Assembly: GCF_003334855.1 (NCBI RefSeq)
Contig: NZ_QOWE01000028.1
Span: forward strand, 59,721-123,720
Length of the DNA stretch: 64,000 bases
Direction: 5' to 3'
Origin: Larkinella punicea
Lineage (GTDB): Bacteria; Bacteroidota; Bacteroidia; Cytophagales; Spirosomataceae
Shown: positions 1 to 10,500 of the stretch, piece by piece
Layout: every line of letters starts with the position of its first letter
Numbering within the stretch: position 1 is the stretch's first letter
Notes under the pieces: model-generated
Seen by the model: only the letters and a program-made list of their open reading frames with translations
Databases searched by the model: none
Told to the model about the DNA's origin: nothing
Translations under genes and position numbers: made by a program

Positions 1-56
1 CGAATATTTTCCGGTTTTTATTATACAATAACTACTTTAGTGAATTGAAACCACCG

Positions 57-1811
57 ATGAAACCGCCCATGAAACCACCGTTTACCCGTTCCGTCCTTTC
101 CTTCCTGCTTTTTGTCGGCCCACTGGTGGCATTCGCTCAACCGAATCCGGCGAACGGATTATACCGGCAAACGAGCGATGTTCATCATCTGCTGACGAAC
201 TATGAAGCCGATCGGGGCAGTCTCAGCCGGTTTTACACGCTTGAAAATTCGCCCGAACGGCGGGAGCGTTTCAAGACGTTTCACACCGATTACCTGCGGC
301 AATTGCAGCAACTGGATTTTGACCGGATGAACACCGACAGCCGGGTGGATTATCTGCTGTTTCAACGAAATCTGAAGAAAGCGCTTCAGGAATTAACGGA
401 CGAAGAACGAGAGGTTAACCAGACCAAAGACTGGTTTCCGTTTGCCGACAAAATCTACGCACTGGAAAAATTCCGTCGGCGCGGAATGCCGTTGGTGGCC
501 GAGCAGGTAGCTGCGGACCTGAACACTATTGGGAAACAAATTTTAACGGTTCGGAAGGTGGTTGAGAAAACCGAGAAGATCGAACCAGCGCAGGCCCGGC
601 GCGCCGAAGGAACCGCCAAAGGCTTGCAGGCCGCCCTGAAAAGCGTCTTTACGTTCTACAATGCCTACGACCCGCAGTTTAGCTGGTGGGTACCGGAACC
701 CTACCGAAAAACCGACAGCTTGCTGACGACGTATACGGCTTTGCTGGCTAAAAAAGTCACAGAAGCGGCCCCGGCCAAAGACGACGGCAGCGGTATTTCG
801 GGCATTGCCGTGGGCCGTGACGAACTCCTCCGGCAGCTTCAGTTTGAACTCATTCCATATTCGCCGGAAGAACTGGTCGACATTGCCAACCGCGAATTTG
901 CGTGGTGCGACCGGGAGTTGCTGAAAGCCTCGCAGGAAATGGGGTTTGGCACGGACTGGAAAGCTGCCCAGGAAAAAGTCAAAAATACCGCCGTCCCGAC
1001 CGGCAAACAGCCGGAACTGATCTTACGTCTGTACGATGAATCCATTGCGTTCCTGAAAAAAAACGACCTGGTAACCATTCCGCCCATCGCCGAAGAAACC
1101 TGGCGGATGAACATGATGGCAGCCGCCCGGCAGAAAGTATCGCCCTTTTTCCTGGGGGGCGAATCCATCCTGATTTCGTATCCGACGAACACCATGGAAC
1201 ACGAGGATAAGCTGATGAGTATGCGGGGCAACAATCCGCATTTCTCCCGCTCGACGGTTCATCACGAACTCATTGCCGGACACCATCTCCAGGGGTTTAT
1301 GAACAACCGGCACAAGACCTACCGCAATTTCGACACGCCGTTCTGGACGGAAGGCTGGGCCTTATACTGGGAAATGATTCTGTGGGACATGAAGTTTCCG
1401 CAGTCGCCCGAAGACCGGATCGGGATGCTGTTCTGGCGGATGCACCGCTGCGCCCGCATCATTTTTTCGCTGAATTACCACCTCGGCAAATGGTCCCCGC
1501 AGCAGTGCATCGACTTTCTGGTGGACCGGGTTGGCCACGAGCGCGCCAATGCCGAGGGCGAAGTGCGCCGTTCGTTCGTGGGCGGCTATCCCCCGCTCTA
1601 CCAACTGGCTTACATGACGGGCGGTTTTCAGTTTTACGGCCTGAAAAAGGAATTCGTGGACAGTAAAAAGATGACCTACAAGCAATTCCACGACGCCATT
1701 TTGCAGCTCAACGCCATGCCGGTCGAAATGATCCGGGCCATTCTGACCAATCAGAAACTGAGCAAAGATTTCAAGACCTCCTGGCGGTTTTATGAGAAAG
1801 ACGGGAAGTAA
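57..1811 (+). CDS. DUF885 family secreted putative metallopeptidase
   Basis: Secreted protein of about 584 residues with a short signal peptide (hydrophobic stretch ending in AFAQ). The C-terminal half carries HHELIAGHHLQ, the DUF885 version of a zinc-binding helix (normally HExxPGHxxQ), followed by TEGWALYWE, which supplies the conserved glutamate. These are the hallmarks of the DUF885 family, thought to be zinc peptidases; the substrate is unknown. The start is ambiguous: a 12-base unit is repeated so that TTG (45), ATG (57) and ATG (69) all lie in frame, each encoding MKPP. I chose the first ATG; 69 gives an equally good signal peptide. It converges on the caspase gene downstream with a gap of only 27 bases, and no terminator is visible there. 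Family call confident; function inferred. Confidence 0.85.
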   Translation: MKPPMKPPFTRSVLSFLLFVGPLVAFAQPNPANGLYRQTSDVHHLLTNYEADRGSLSRFYTLENSPERRERFKTFHTDYLRQLQQLDFDRMNTDSRVDYLLFQRNLKKALQELTDEEREVNQTKDWFPFADKIYALEKFRRRGMPLVAEQVAADLNTIGKQILTVRKVVEKTEKIEPAQARRAEGTAKGLQAALKSVFTFYNAYDPQFSWWVPEPYRKTDSLLTTYTALLAKKVTEAAPAKDDGSGISGIAVGRDELLRQLQFELIPYSPEELVDIANREFAWCDRELLKASQEMGFGTDWKAAQEKVKNTAVPTGKQPELILRLYDESIAFLKKNDLVTIPPIAEETWRMNMMAAARQKVSPFFLGGESILISYPTNTMEHEDKLMSMRGNNPHFSRSTVHHELIAGHHLQGFMNNRHKTYRNFDTPFWTEGWALYWEMILWDMKFPQSPEDRIGMLFWRMHRCARIIFSLNYHLGKWSPQQCIDFLVDRVGHERANAEGEVRRSFVGGYPPLYQLAYMTGGFQFYGLKKEFVDSKKMTYKQFHDAILQLNAMPVEMIRAILTNQKLSKDFKTSWRFYEKDGK

Positions 1812-1838
1812 ACGGTTTTGTGGTTCAGACAGACAGTC

Positions 1839-3905
1839 TTACGGCTTTTTCGGAACAATCAGGAAAGGGTAGCTAAATGATCCGATGGTGGTTTCGGGGA
1901 ACCCGGTTTCGGCAACGGACGACCGGGCCATCACCTGAGCCCGGCCAAATAGTATTTCCAGCACATTGTTGACGCCCCTCATGCTCAAATTGCCCCGTTC
2001 ACGCATTTTAATGACATTACGCAGGTCAAATTTTTCGAGGGATGCCAGCACTTTGAACGTCTCGCTTCCGTAGGGCGCAGAAATTGCCACACGGCTCGGA
2101 ATGATCAGGCTTTGCTTCGGCTCAAGTCGGTATTGGTCGGGCGTATCGGGCGTGTTCGGTCGGGGAAAAATAACCGACACCAGGCCGTCGGGTTGAATGT
2201 CGATCACGGAATAATAGACCGGTAAATCGCCTGCATTGATCATGCGCACCGAGATCCAACCCGGCGGCAACGCCAGCAACCCATTCTGAAGAAACGGCTC
2301 CCGGCTGGTGGTATCGTTGGCGTCGCGGCTTTGGGGTTTGTTGGGAAGGATTTCCATCCGAACGTCGATACCGGGATACGACGGGTTGAAATTTTGCAGA
2401 AATTTGGCCTGTACATAATCCTGAATCCGGAGACTCACCCTTTCTGCCCCGCCCGGTTCATCCAGCCTTATCAAGTCGCCAAATTGCGTTCCGTCAGACG
2501 TTCGCTTCACGGCCACCCGCGAAAATCCCGCGGAATCGCGCTGGCAGAGTTGCAAGTCGGGCGTCGTCCGGTCAAATTTCACCAGCGGCAGTTTAGCCAA
2601 TGAAGCTTGCATCTGTTGTCGCAAGGCGGGTCGCGGCAGGCTGTCGAGACTAACCCGAACCGTCAGATCGCCAAAAGTCCGTTCCTGCAGAAACACCCAG
2701 TATTCACTCTCCAGACCCGGAGGAAGCGGTTTGGCCAGGTTGATGGTCGTCGAAAACAGCGTACCGGTCGTTACGGTGCCCGAAACCGCCTTCGTTGCCA
2801 TCGCGGGATTTTGGGTTCCGGCCGGGCAAACGCGGACGGTTGTTCCGGGATAAATCATTTCCAACCGCCCCGCCGGAATGGTCAACTGGCGCCGGTTTTC
2901 GGCCATTTCGCTGAGGGTGTAATAGGGCTGCTGCTCCACCACCTGCCCCCCAAACAGTTGCCGGTCCACATCCCCTTCCACTTCGGGGTGCTGACTCTTG
3001 CCCATGCGCAGCAACTCCGTGACAATCCGGTTAAATAATAACCGGTAGGTCTCCCCCGGCCGAAGGTTCGTCATCGATCGGGTGAAAGCGTAGGAGAGTG
3101 ATCCGGCGGGCATTTTGGTCGCCGTAATGCACTCCTGATTGACTTCGTTTGCCCGGGCCGCCGAGATCACGACGTAGGGTGCCATATCGGTCTGGCTGGC
3201 GGGGCGGTTGTAGGTCGCAGCCAAAAAAGGACGCGTTTTTTGCGCAACCGGAGGGGCGGTTTTGGTTTTATGATTTGCCAGATACATCGTTTTTTTGTTG
3301 CCGCGTACGAGGAACGGGCCATCGTTTCCGCGCGTAATGGTGCCGGAATGACAGGCATCGGCAATCAGCAGGACGTCGCCACCGACCCCTAGTTTGGTAC
3401 GGAGCCGGTTGATGGATTCGCCCAGATCTTCATCGCGCAGGTGCTGGCTTCCGTCATACGCTGCAAACTCACCGGTTGTATCGCTCGGTGCGCCGTAACA
3501 CACAATGGCTTCGTCGAGGGCATCCAGTTCGTCGCTGTCATTATCATTAATCTGCTGGCCGTGGCTGGAGAAATGAATGACCACAATATCCCCTTTCTGG
3601 CTATGGGCAATCAGGGTGTCTACGGCCGCCAGAATACCCTTCCGGGTCGCTTTGTCGTCGCGCAGCACGACGATGTCCGTAAAATTTTGCCGTTTCAGCG
3701 CTCCCTGAATCAGCAACACATCGTTGGCCGAATTGATATCCGGCCAGTCGGTGTTGCCCCGGTTTTTGTTGGTTTCGTTCGGGTAGTCGCCAATGGCTAC
3801 AATGAGCGCTCGTTTGGTCTGGGCCAGCGCGGGCGTCGTTGCCAGCACCAACGTAGCTAAAACCGCCAGAACCGAATACGGGATAAATGGAGGCAGGATA
3901 GGCAT
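1839..3905 (-). CDS. Secreted caspase-like (peptidase C14) protein
   Basis: N-terminal signal peptide (hydrophobic segment ending in ALAQ) followed by a caspase/metacaspase p20-like fold. The catalytic dyad is visible: His in VVIHFSSHGQQ (about residue 115) and Cys in LLIADACHSG (about residue 185), with an acidic DNDSDELDALDE stretch after the His as in metacaspases. The remaining 400 or so residues resemble no domain I can name and include a segment near residues 530-610 that looks beta-rich. The start is ATG at 3905 rather than an in-frame GTG at 3914. An ECF-type promoter (TGTTACTTT-N13-GGAATA) lies 41-68 bases upstream, shared with most genes of this locus. It is likely exported to the periplasm or cell surface. 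Substrate unknown; whether it acts in stress response, programmed death or defence cannot be told from sequence. Confidence 0.88.
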   Translation of the reverse strand: MPILPPFIPYSVLAVLATLVLATTPALAQTKRALIVAIGDYPNETNKNRGNTDWPDINSANDVLLIQGALKRQNFTDIVVLRDDKATRKGILAAVDTLIAHSQKGDIVVIHFSSHGQQINDNDSDELDALDEAIVCYGAPSDTTGEFAAYDGSQHLRDEDLGESINRLRTKLGVGGDVLLIADACHSGTITRGNDGPFLVRGNKKTMYLANHKTKTAPPVAQKTRPFLAATYNRPASQTDMAPYVVISAARANEVNQECITATKMPAGSLSYAFTRSMTNLRPGETYRLLFNRIVTELLRMGKSQHPEVEGDVDRQLFGGQVVEQQPYYTLSEMAENRRQLTIPAGRLEMIYPGTTVRVCPAGTQNPAMATKAVSGTVTTGTLFSTTINLAKPLPPGLESEYWVFLQERTFGDLTVRVSLDSLPRPALRQQMQASLAKLPLVKFDRTTPDLQLCQRDSAGFSRVAVKRTSDGTQFGDLIRLDEPGGAERVSLRIQDYVQAKFLQNFNPSYPGIDVRMEILPNKPQSRDANDTTSREPFLQNGLLALPPGWISVRMINAGDLPVYYSVIDIQPDGLVSVIFPRPNTPDTPDQYRLEPKQSLIIPSRVAISAPYGSETFKVLASLEKFDLRNVIKMRERGNLSMRGVNNVLEILFGRAQVMARSSVAETGFPETTIGSFSYPFLIVPKKP

Positions 3906-3945
3906 AGAGAACACGACTTGGATTGAGAGACTGTATTTAGTGGGT

Positions 3946-3973
3946 TATTCCGAAAACCGGGGAAAAAGTAACA
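3946..3973 (-). promoter_or_regulatory. ECF-type promoter of the caspase gene
   Basis: On the minus strand: TGTTACTTT (3965-3973), 13-nt spacer, GGAATA (3946-3951), ending 41 bases before the ATG at 3905. It matches the six other copies of this bipartite motif in the locus in both boxes and exact spacing. Confidence 0.75.
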
Positions 3974-4009
3974 GGTGAGAACGACCGAAATGGGTTAAGA
4001 GTAGCGGTT

Positions 4010-7000
4010 TTATTTCTTTTCCGGGCAATAGGTTCGGATCAAGTTCATAAACCCGGTGTCCGGTTTGATGGGATCAAAATCGGGATTGGTCAGAATGACG
4101 CTGGCATCGGTGCCGAAGCCTTGTTTAAAGGCTTTCTCCAAGTGGGGTAACGCTTCTCTGGTGTTGCCCTGCCGCGCAAACCAGCGGGCATAAAAATAGG
4201 GCGCTTCCCACAGATTGACTGTGGCTATTTTTTCGAGCCGTTGCCCCCACTGCCAGGCTTCGGCATACCGGTTTTGGCGCATGACGGCAACGGCTAAGGT
4301 CTGCGTAGCCCGCACATTGACGGAGTCCAGGCGCAACGCGGCTCTGGCTTCGGTTTCACCTGCGACGGCATCACCCGATCGGACCAAAGCCACCATTAAC
4401 TGTAAACGATAACTGATATCCTTGGGCTTTAATCGAATGGCTTCCCGGAAAGAGGAGATGGCTTTGGCGGGTTGATTTAAATCGATGTAGGCCAATCCAA
4501 TCTGGGACAAATAATAATCGTTGAACTTGCTTTCAGGTTGTTCAGTTATCGCTTTCCTATTCCAAAGAATGGATTGTAGATGCTGTTTCCGGGCAAATAA
4601 AACTTTTCCTAACATGCCATAAGTTGTCGCTAGCCGGGCCCTTACGACAGAATCACGACGGGCGGCTACGGGATAAGCAATTGTGTCGACAGCGATTACG
4701 CGACTGGCCATCTCGAAAACCAGGTCTGGTTTGCTCAGATTGTAGCCATCATAGAAGTATAATTTAGCCGCTTCAAATGCATACTTGACATTTGTACTGT
4801 CCAAATCGGAAGCCCGTCGATAAGCCTCGGCGGATGATTTATATTGCTTAGCAAGCATGTGGATATTTCCGATTGCAAAATAGCTCTTCGCATTTTTAGG
4901 ATTCAGCCGAATCGCTTCAGTATAAGCAGCTAGTGCCTGAGAATATTTTTTTTCTTCGTAATAGATAGCACCGGGCACGATCCAGACGCCTTCGTCGGTA
5001 GGTGTGAGTTTTTGAAGGCGTTCACACAGTGCTATAATTTCGGTCCAATTTCTCTTTTGAAACACCAAACTCTTTGCCAGGCCAGCCAGATTGGTTGGAT
5101 CGTTGGGGTTCAGCGTATCCGCCCTGCGGTAGGCCTTTTCAGCGGCTGCATAGTCTTTCCGGATTTCATAAAGAAGGCCAAAGGCTTGCTGAATAAGAGC
5201 CTTATCGATGCCGTTTAGCGAGTCGGCACGCACCAAACTAAGTCTAGCCTGTGTAGTATCCTTGAGTGCAATGCAAATCACTCCTATAAAATAGTGCGTT
5301 TCAGCAATAGACGGGTTACTCCGAACTGCTCGCTGGGCCAGCGGTAAAGCCGCCCGGAAATTTTGGCGATCAAATTCAACGATGCATTTAACAAACAGCC
5401 CTGCGAAATTTCCTGGATTCCAACGTAGACTTTCTTCGGCACTTTCATTCGCTTGGCGCAAATCGGCAGGTTCCTTTGTTGTCTCATACCGTTTATAATA
5501 CTGTAACCCCCGGTAAGAATGAGCTACCCCCAAAGCAGGATTCAACCGAATGACCTGTTCAATTGCAGCGATGCTTTCATTTATTTTCTTCTGATCTGAA
5601 AAAATCAAACTGAGTTCCAAATACGCTTCAGCGTCGGTCGAATCCGTTTTTAGTAGTTTTCGTAATTGACTGATGGCCAGATCATATTGTCTGGTATTTT
5701 CGAGTAACCGAACTAAGTCCAGCCCCCCCTCTCGTTTGCTATTTCCAGTAGACTGCCGTTGATATTCCGCCAACGCTTTTTTTCGGTACATTTCCACCTG
5801 CTTTTCATCGCCCAATAGACGAAAAATATCGGCTAATGCAGCATGAATGCCCAAGTCGTTAGGGTCAATTTGACGAGCCTGTTCAAAGCAAAGCCGTGCT
5901 TTTTGTAACTGGTGCCGAATTTTATACTGATGACCGAGAGACTGCAATACGGGTGAGCTATTGGGTACTAATTCACGGCATTTTTCCAGATAAAATAACA
6001 TTGAATCGATTTGAGTTAGGATTAGATTAGCGTGGCTCATCTCCCAATAGGTGTAAGGAATATTCGGCTCTAAACGAGCCGATTCGCGAAAGCGAGAAAT
6101 AGCCAATAGGGTCAGGCTATCGCTGGTATCCTGCCGTTTGCTAATCAGAAGCCGTTTCCCCTCCAGAAAAAACCGCCGGGCCTTTAGGTTCGGAATCAGG
6201 TTATGATTATTCCCCAACAGCACAATAGAGGTATCGATTTCAGCCATGGCGGAGTCGAGTTGGCCGGTGGGCATAGGCGGCTCATAATCTCGGATCACCC
6301 GCAGCAAAGGGCGTAACAACCCTTCCGTGCGGACTTGCAGCGCTGCCACCAGGTTTCGCGTCATCAGTCCCCGCAATTTAGCATTGTTGCGGGCGGGCAG
6401 TTGCCGCAGGTAATCCAGTGCCGACTGCCCGGCGGGGTGCAGCAGATGCCGGGCGGTGAGGGCTTGCTCAAACTGCTTATAGACCCGCTGCGTGGTCGAG
6501 TCGAGGCCCCGGAGCAAGTCGGCTTCAAAGCCCTTGGTTTGGGTGGTCGTCAACAACGAATAGTCGCGGGTTTTGCGCTGTTGATAAACCCGCAACGAAT
6601 CGGAATTGACGGTTCCGATGGACATATCGCCCTCGCCACCCAGCAGTTCCGGATGCTGGACGTGGGGTCTGGCGGTTTTGGGCACGGTGGTTTTCAGGTA
6701 CACCTCCAGTTCCGATTTGGTGACGATACGATCCTTGTCGCTGTCGGCCATGCCCATCAGGCCATCGACCAGACAGTAGGAAAACAACCCCCGGCCGTTG
6801 CCGAATTCAACCCCTTCGATGGCCAGTTCACCCGGTTCGCAGGACAGAATTTTGACCTGCCCCGCCCACTCCTTGCCCAGACCCAGCATCGTCCGGCTTT
6901 GGCCCACACTCCCGCCCATCAGGGCAAACGCCCCCGACCGGCAGGCATCAGCCACAAACACCACTTCGGCTCCGGCTGCGGTCAGTTCGTCGAGCCAGCG

Positions 7001-7489
7001 TTTCATCTCCCGCAGGTAACACTTGTCGAAGGTTGCATTATAGTCCTGGCGGGAAGCTCCGTAGAGCATCAGCATGGCGTTTTCGGCACTGTCGGTGCGG
7101 GTTTCGATGTCACCGTGTCCGGCAAAATAGACATACACCCGATCACCGGTTTTCACCTTTTTTTTGACCGTTGTCAGGGCGTCGGTCAGGTTGATGAGGG
7201 TCGCCTGCCGGTTGACTAGTGTTTCGACCTGCGACGCGGGTACGCCCGCTGACCGGACGAGGTAATCGGCAAAAACGAGCGCGTCCCGATCCGCAAACCG
7301 CAGCGACGGCAGGAACTGGTAGGTCGAAATTCCCACCACCACACCGTAGGCCGTCGTGCCGACGCCAGATGCCGTCTGAGCCGTCTCGGCCTTGCCGCCC
7401 CGGTTGGTAGACGGTGGCTGGGCGAAGACGGAAGTAATCAAGAGCCAAAAAATGCAGGATTGAAGGAGCAGAGAAAGTCGGGTGAGCAT
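4010..7489 (-). CDS. Caspase-like protein with long TPR array
   Basis: Signal peptide (ends in VFAQ), then a caspase-like domain at about residues 45-290 with His125 in YVYFAGHGD and Cys183 in VVFVADACRSG. A linker (about 300-450) leads to a long TPR superhelix to the C-terminus (repeats such as AKSYFAIGNIHMLAKQYKSS and AEAYLELSLIFSDQKKINES). TPRs usually bind protein partners, so a substrate-recruiting or regulatory role is likely. It is transcribed toward the smaller caspase gene, with 104 bases between them that hold that gene's own ECF-type promoter. Its own promoter of the same type lies at 7515-7542. The central part (around 5000-5900) is somewhat more A+T-rich than the ends. Caspase plus TPR call confident; role in the cell unknown. 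Confidence 0.88.
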   Translation of the reverse strand: MLTRLSLLLQSCIFWLLITSVFAQPPSTNRGGKAETAQTASGVGTTAYGVVVGISTYQFLPSLRFADRDALVFADYLVRSAGVPASQVETLVNRQATLINLTDALTTVKKKVKTGDRVYVYFAGHGDIETRTDSAENAMLMLYGASRQDYNATFDKCYLREMKRWLDELTAAGAEVVFVADACRSGAFALMGGSVGQSRTMLGLGKEWAGQVKILSCEPGELAIEGVEFGNGRGLFSYCLVDGLMGMADSDKDRIVTKSELEVYLKTTVPKTARPHVQHPELLGGEGDMSIGTVNSDSLRVYQQRKTRDYSLLTTTQTKGFEADLLRGLDSTTQRVYKQFEQALTARHLLHPAGQSALDYLRQLPARNNAKLRGLMTRNLVAALQVRTEGLLRPLLRVIRDYEPPMPTGQLDSAMAEIDTSIVLLGNNHNLIPNLKARRFFLEGKRLLISKRQDTSDSLTLLAISRFRESARLEPNIPYTYWEMSHANLILTQIDSMLFYLEKCRELVPNSSPVLQSLGHQYKIRHQLQKARLCFEQARQIDPNDLGIHAALADIFRLLGDEKQVEMYRKKALAEYQRQSTGNSKREGGLDLVRLLENTRQYDLAISQLRKLLKTDSTDAEAYLELSLIFSDQKKINESIAAIEQVIRLNPALGVAHSYRGLQYYKRYETTKEPADLRQANESAEESLRWNPGNFAGLFVKCIVEFDRQNFRAALPLAQRAVRSNPSIAETHYFIGVICIALKDTTQARLSLVRADSLNGIDKALIQQAFGLLYEIRKDYAAAEKAYRRADTLNPNDPTNLAGLAKSLVFQKRNWTEIIALCERLQKLTPTDEGVWIVPGAIYYEEKKYSQALAAYTEAIRLNPKNAKSYFAIGNIHMLAKQYKSSAEAYRRASDLDSTNVKYAFEAAKLYFYDGYNLSKPDLVFEMASRVIAVDTIAYPVAARRDSVVRARLATTYGMLGKVLFARKQHLQSILWNRKAITEQPESKFNDYYLSQIGLAYIDLNQPAKAISSFREAIRLKPKDISYRLQLMVALVRSGDAVAGETEARAALRLDSVNVRATQTLAVAVMRQNRYAEAWQWGQRLEKIATVNLWEAPYFYARWFARQGNTREALPHLEKAFKQGFGTDASVILTNPDFDPIKPDTGFMNLIRTYCPEKK

Positions 7490-7514
7490 AGCGCAAATGC
7501 TGGTCTTTTTTGAT

Positions 7515-7542
7515 TATTCCGTTGATGCTTAAGAAAGTAACA
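7515..7542 (-). promoter_or_regulatory. ECF-type promoter of the caspase-TPR gene
   Basis: Minus strand: TGTTACTTT (7534-7542), 13-nt spacer, GGAATA (7515-7520), 26 bases upstream of the ATG at 7489. Same boxes and spacing as the other copies in the locus. Confidence 0.75.
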
Positions 7543-7578
7543 AAACCACAAAATTGATTTTACGCTGAATCAGACGCC

Positions 7579-10500
7579 TTACTCCACCAGCACAAAAGCC
7601 GCCCACTTGAACGGCTCCTTCGGATGCCGCGTCCGCATTTGGCTTTGGGCATAGTCGTAGGCTGCGGGGACAGAACCTTTTTTGAGTAATTGACCGTAAA
7701 AGAGGGTCATGTATTCGGCGGTTTCCTGGTCCGACACCCGCCACAGGCTCATCAGCAGATACCGCGCTCCCGCCATCTTCACCGCCCGTTGCAGGCCATA
7801 TACCCCTTCACTACCCCGTACCTGCCCCAGCCCCGTTTCGCAGGCACTCAACACCACCAGTTCCGTGCCGCGCAGGTTCAGATTCGACAATTCGTAAGCG
7901 GTCAGAATGCCGTCATCGACGCCCTCGATGGGTGTGCCTCCTTTCCAGACGTAGTTGGCTCCGGCCATCACCAGCCCCGACCGCAGCAGCGGATTCTCCG
8001 AAAACTGAAACCGACTCCGGTCGTCGCTGGCATCAGCCAGCCGTTTAGCAGCCTCTCGTTCTTTTCTGGCTTTTTCGGATAATTCTCTCACGTCGATCGT
8101 AATGTTGTCGCCCGGAGGAATCTCGATGACATTTTGCGGTACTGGAGGGGGAGGAAAGAAAAAACCGTGGGTGGCAATGTGTAACACGGAAGGAGCCCGG
8201 CCCGACAACGCTTTTACACTGCCTTCGGTGGCGGCTTCGCGATTCAGGAAGGTCGTATGGGCAGGCGGTAACAGCCGGCGCAGGGCATCGATTTCAATTT
8301 GAGTGCCGGGCAAATAATCCCAGGCCTTAACTATTTTATTGTCAATTGATTGATCTATTTTCTGGCTCGAAGACCTACCCTTGTTAGCATCATACGTAAT
8401 GCCACCATACAGACTGGTTTTAAATGATTTTTCAGCGAAGGGCCGTTCGATCTGTGCATTGCGCAGGGCCACCACGCGGGTACTCCCCACCTCCCGAATC
8501 TGGAAACGATCGGCCATGCGCTGGTTCGTATCGGCTGGGTAAGGCAAGGCTGCCAGTGCAATCTGGTGCAACCGCCCGGCGGGGGACACATAGACGGTTT
8601 TTACGCCCTGCAACAGCGAATCGAGGGGTTGCCAGATCAACCGGGAAAGGGCTCGTCCCCGGGCTAACTGCGTTTTGTCGTTTCCCCTTTCGGCCACACC
8701 GCCCCGGTACAGGTCGTTGATCTGAGCGGGCGATTCGGTATCGGTAATGAGAAGTTCATCAAGATCTCCTTCTTTCCCCAAATGTATGAACTTGGGATGG
8801 CGATAGCCCGGCCGCAACACCAAGGCTGCGTAAACGATGCCGCGAATACCCGGTGCGTATTTGTTGTGATAAAAATCGTAAACAACAAATTCAATCGCAG
8901 CTTCATCGTTACCAAGGGCTCGTTGAACCTCTGGCCACTCCATTTTCAGCACGTTGAACGATTCACGGTATTCGGGCAATCGCATCACAAGCTGTTGCTC
9001 CAGTCCATCCGATAAGCGTTGTAACGAGTCGACGCCCCGCTGTTGGCGAAGCGGTACGGTAAGCTGGCGATTGAGGAGTTCCTGCGTGTCCCGGTGCCGT
9101 GTTAGTAAGCGGACGGTTGCCGTATCCTTGATTTGACCCAACAAGCGATTAAATTGCTGACCAGCCATGAGTCCTATCCCTTTACTCAGTAGTAAATCAT
9201 TGTAACTCTGATCGATAAGAGAGACATCGCGGGTTTGCCTGGCGAGAGAATACGTGAAATCTTTGCGATCAAACTGCAGTTGAAATTGGATCAACGCTTT
9301 TTCACTGAGGATCGTACTGTTTTTTAGAAGCTGGTTTTTATACTGTTGCCGGGTCTCAATAAGCAGGGATGCGGCTTTCTTGAATTCGCGGGTTTCTTCA
9401 TACAAATCGGCCAGTTCATACTGGATTTCGGCATAGTCCGGGTGCCATTTCCCCAGCACTTTCTCCGTGTTTTTTAGGGCTTCCAAATACAATTCAAGGG
9501 CGGGTTGATATTGCCTCCTGCCTTTGTACAAAGTAGCAAGGCGCACCTGGATAGCGATGTAATCAGGATGCATTTTCCCCTGAAACTTTTCACTAACGGT
9601 CAGAGATTCCTGCAGCAAAGAAAGGGCTTTGTCATATTGACCATCTTCTTTATAAAAATAAGCTCGCTTTAGTAATGAATTGACGTAAGCAGTGTGTTCT
9701 TTCCCAAGCACAGCTTCCCGAATCCGCTGACTTTCTTTTAATAATGAATCGGCCTCTGTGTGAAGCCCTCTTCCCTTGTACTGGCTAGCGATGTCAGCCA
9801 ATGTCGTGGCATAATGATCCTGTCCCAGGTTGCTGTTTTTTATAACCGCTAAAACTTCTTTATACAATTTTAAAGCTTCATCACTTTTGCCCATTTCGTT
9901 ATATAAACTGGCCAGGTTATGTAGTGTTGTTACATACAAAAAATGTTGTTTTCCTAAAATTTCTTCCTGAATCTTCAGGCAATCTAAAAATAGGGGGAGC
10001 GCTTTATCGAATTGGCCCATTTTGTCATACAAAACAGCCAGATTATTCAGTGTAGAGGTATAATCAGGATCTCGTTTCAGTCCTACTCTCTCCTGAATCG
10101 TTTTACACTCAATATACAACGGCAGCGCTTTATCGTACTCCCCCTTCTGTTCATAACTATGAGCCATGTTGTTACACAAGAGGGCGTAGGAAGGATGAAT
10201 ATTGCCAAAAACCCGCCCCCCAATCGACAAAGCTTCTTTGCAAGTCTCCAACGATTTGTCGTACCTATCTAGATTATCGTAAACAGTAGACAGACCGGCT
10301 AAAATGCTGACATAAGTCCGGGTTTCTTTTCCTACTGCTCTTTCACAAATACCCAGTGCTTCTAAACCCAGTGATAATGCTTTATCGTAATGCCCCATAC
10401 CCCTTTCCAACACCGCTATGTCGTTCACCATAACGGCGTACAATCCATCCGTTTGGCTAACGGTTTGGGCGTAAATCGCACGTCTTAGTTCCGCAAAATA

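Noticed and set aside
6335..7219. 294-codon open frame on the plus strand
   Set aside because: It is antisense to the caspase-TPR gene, low in recognisable structure, and reflects codon bias of the real gene.
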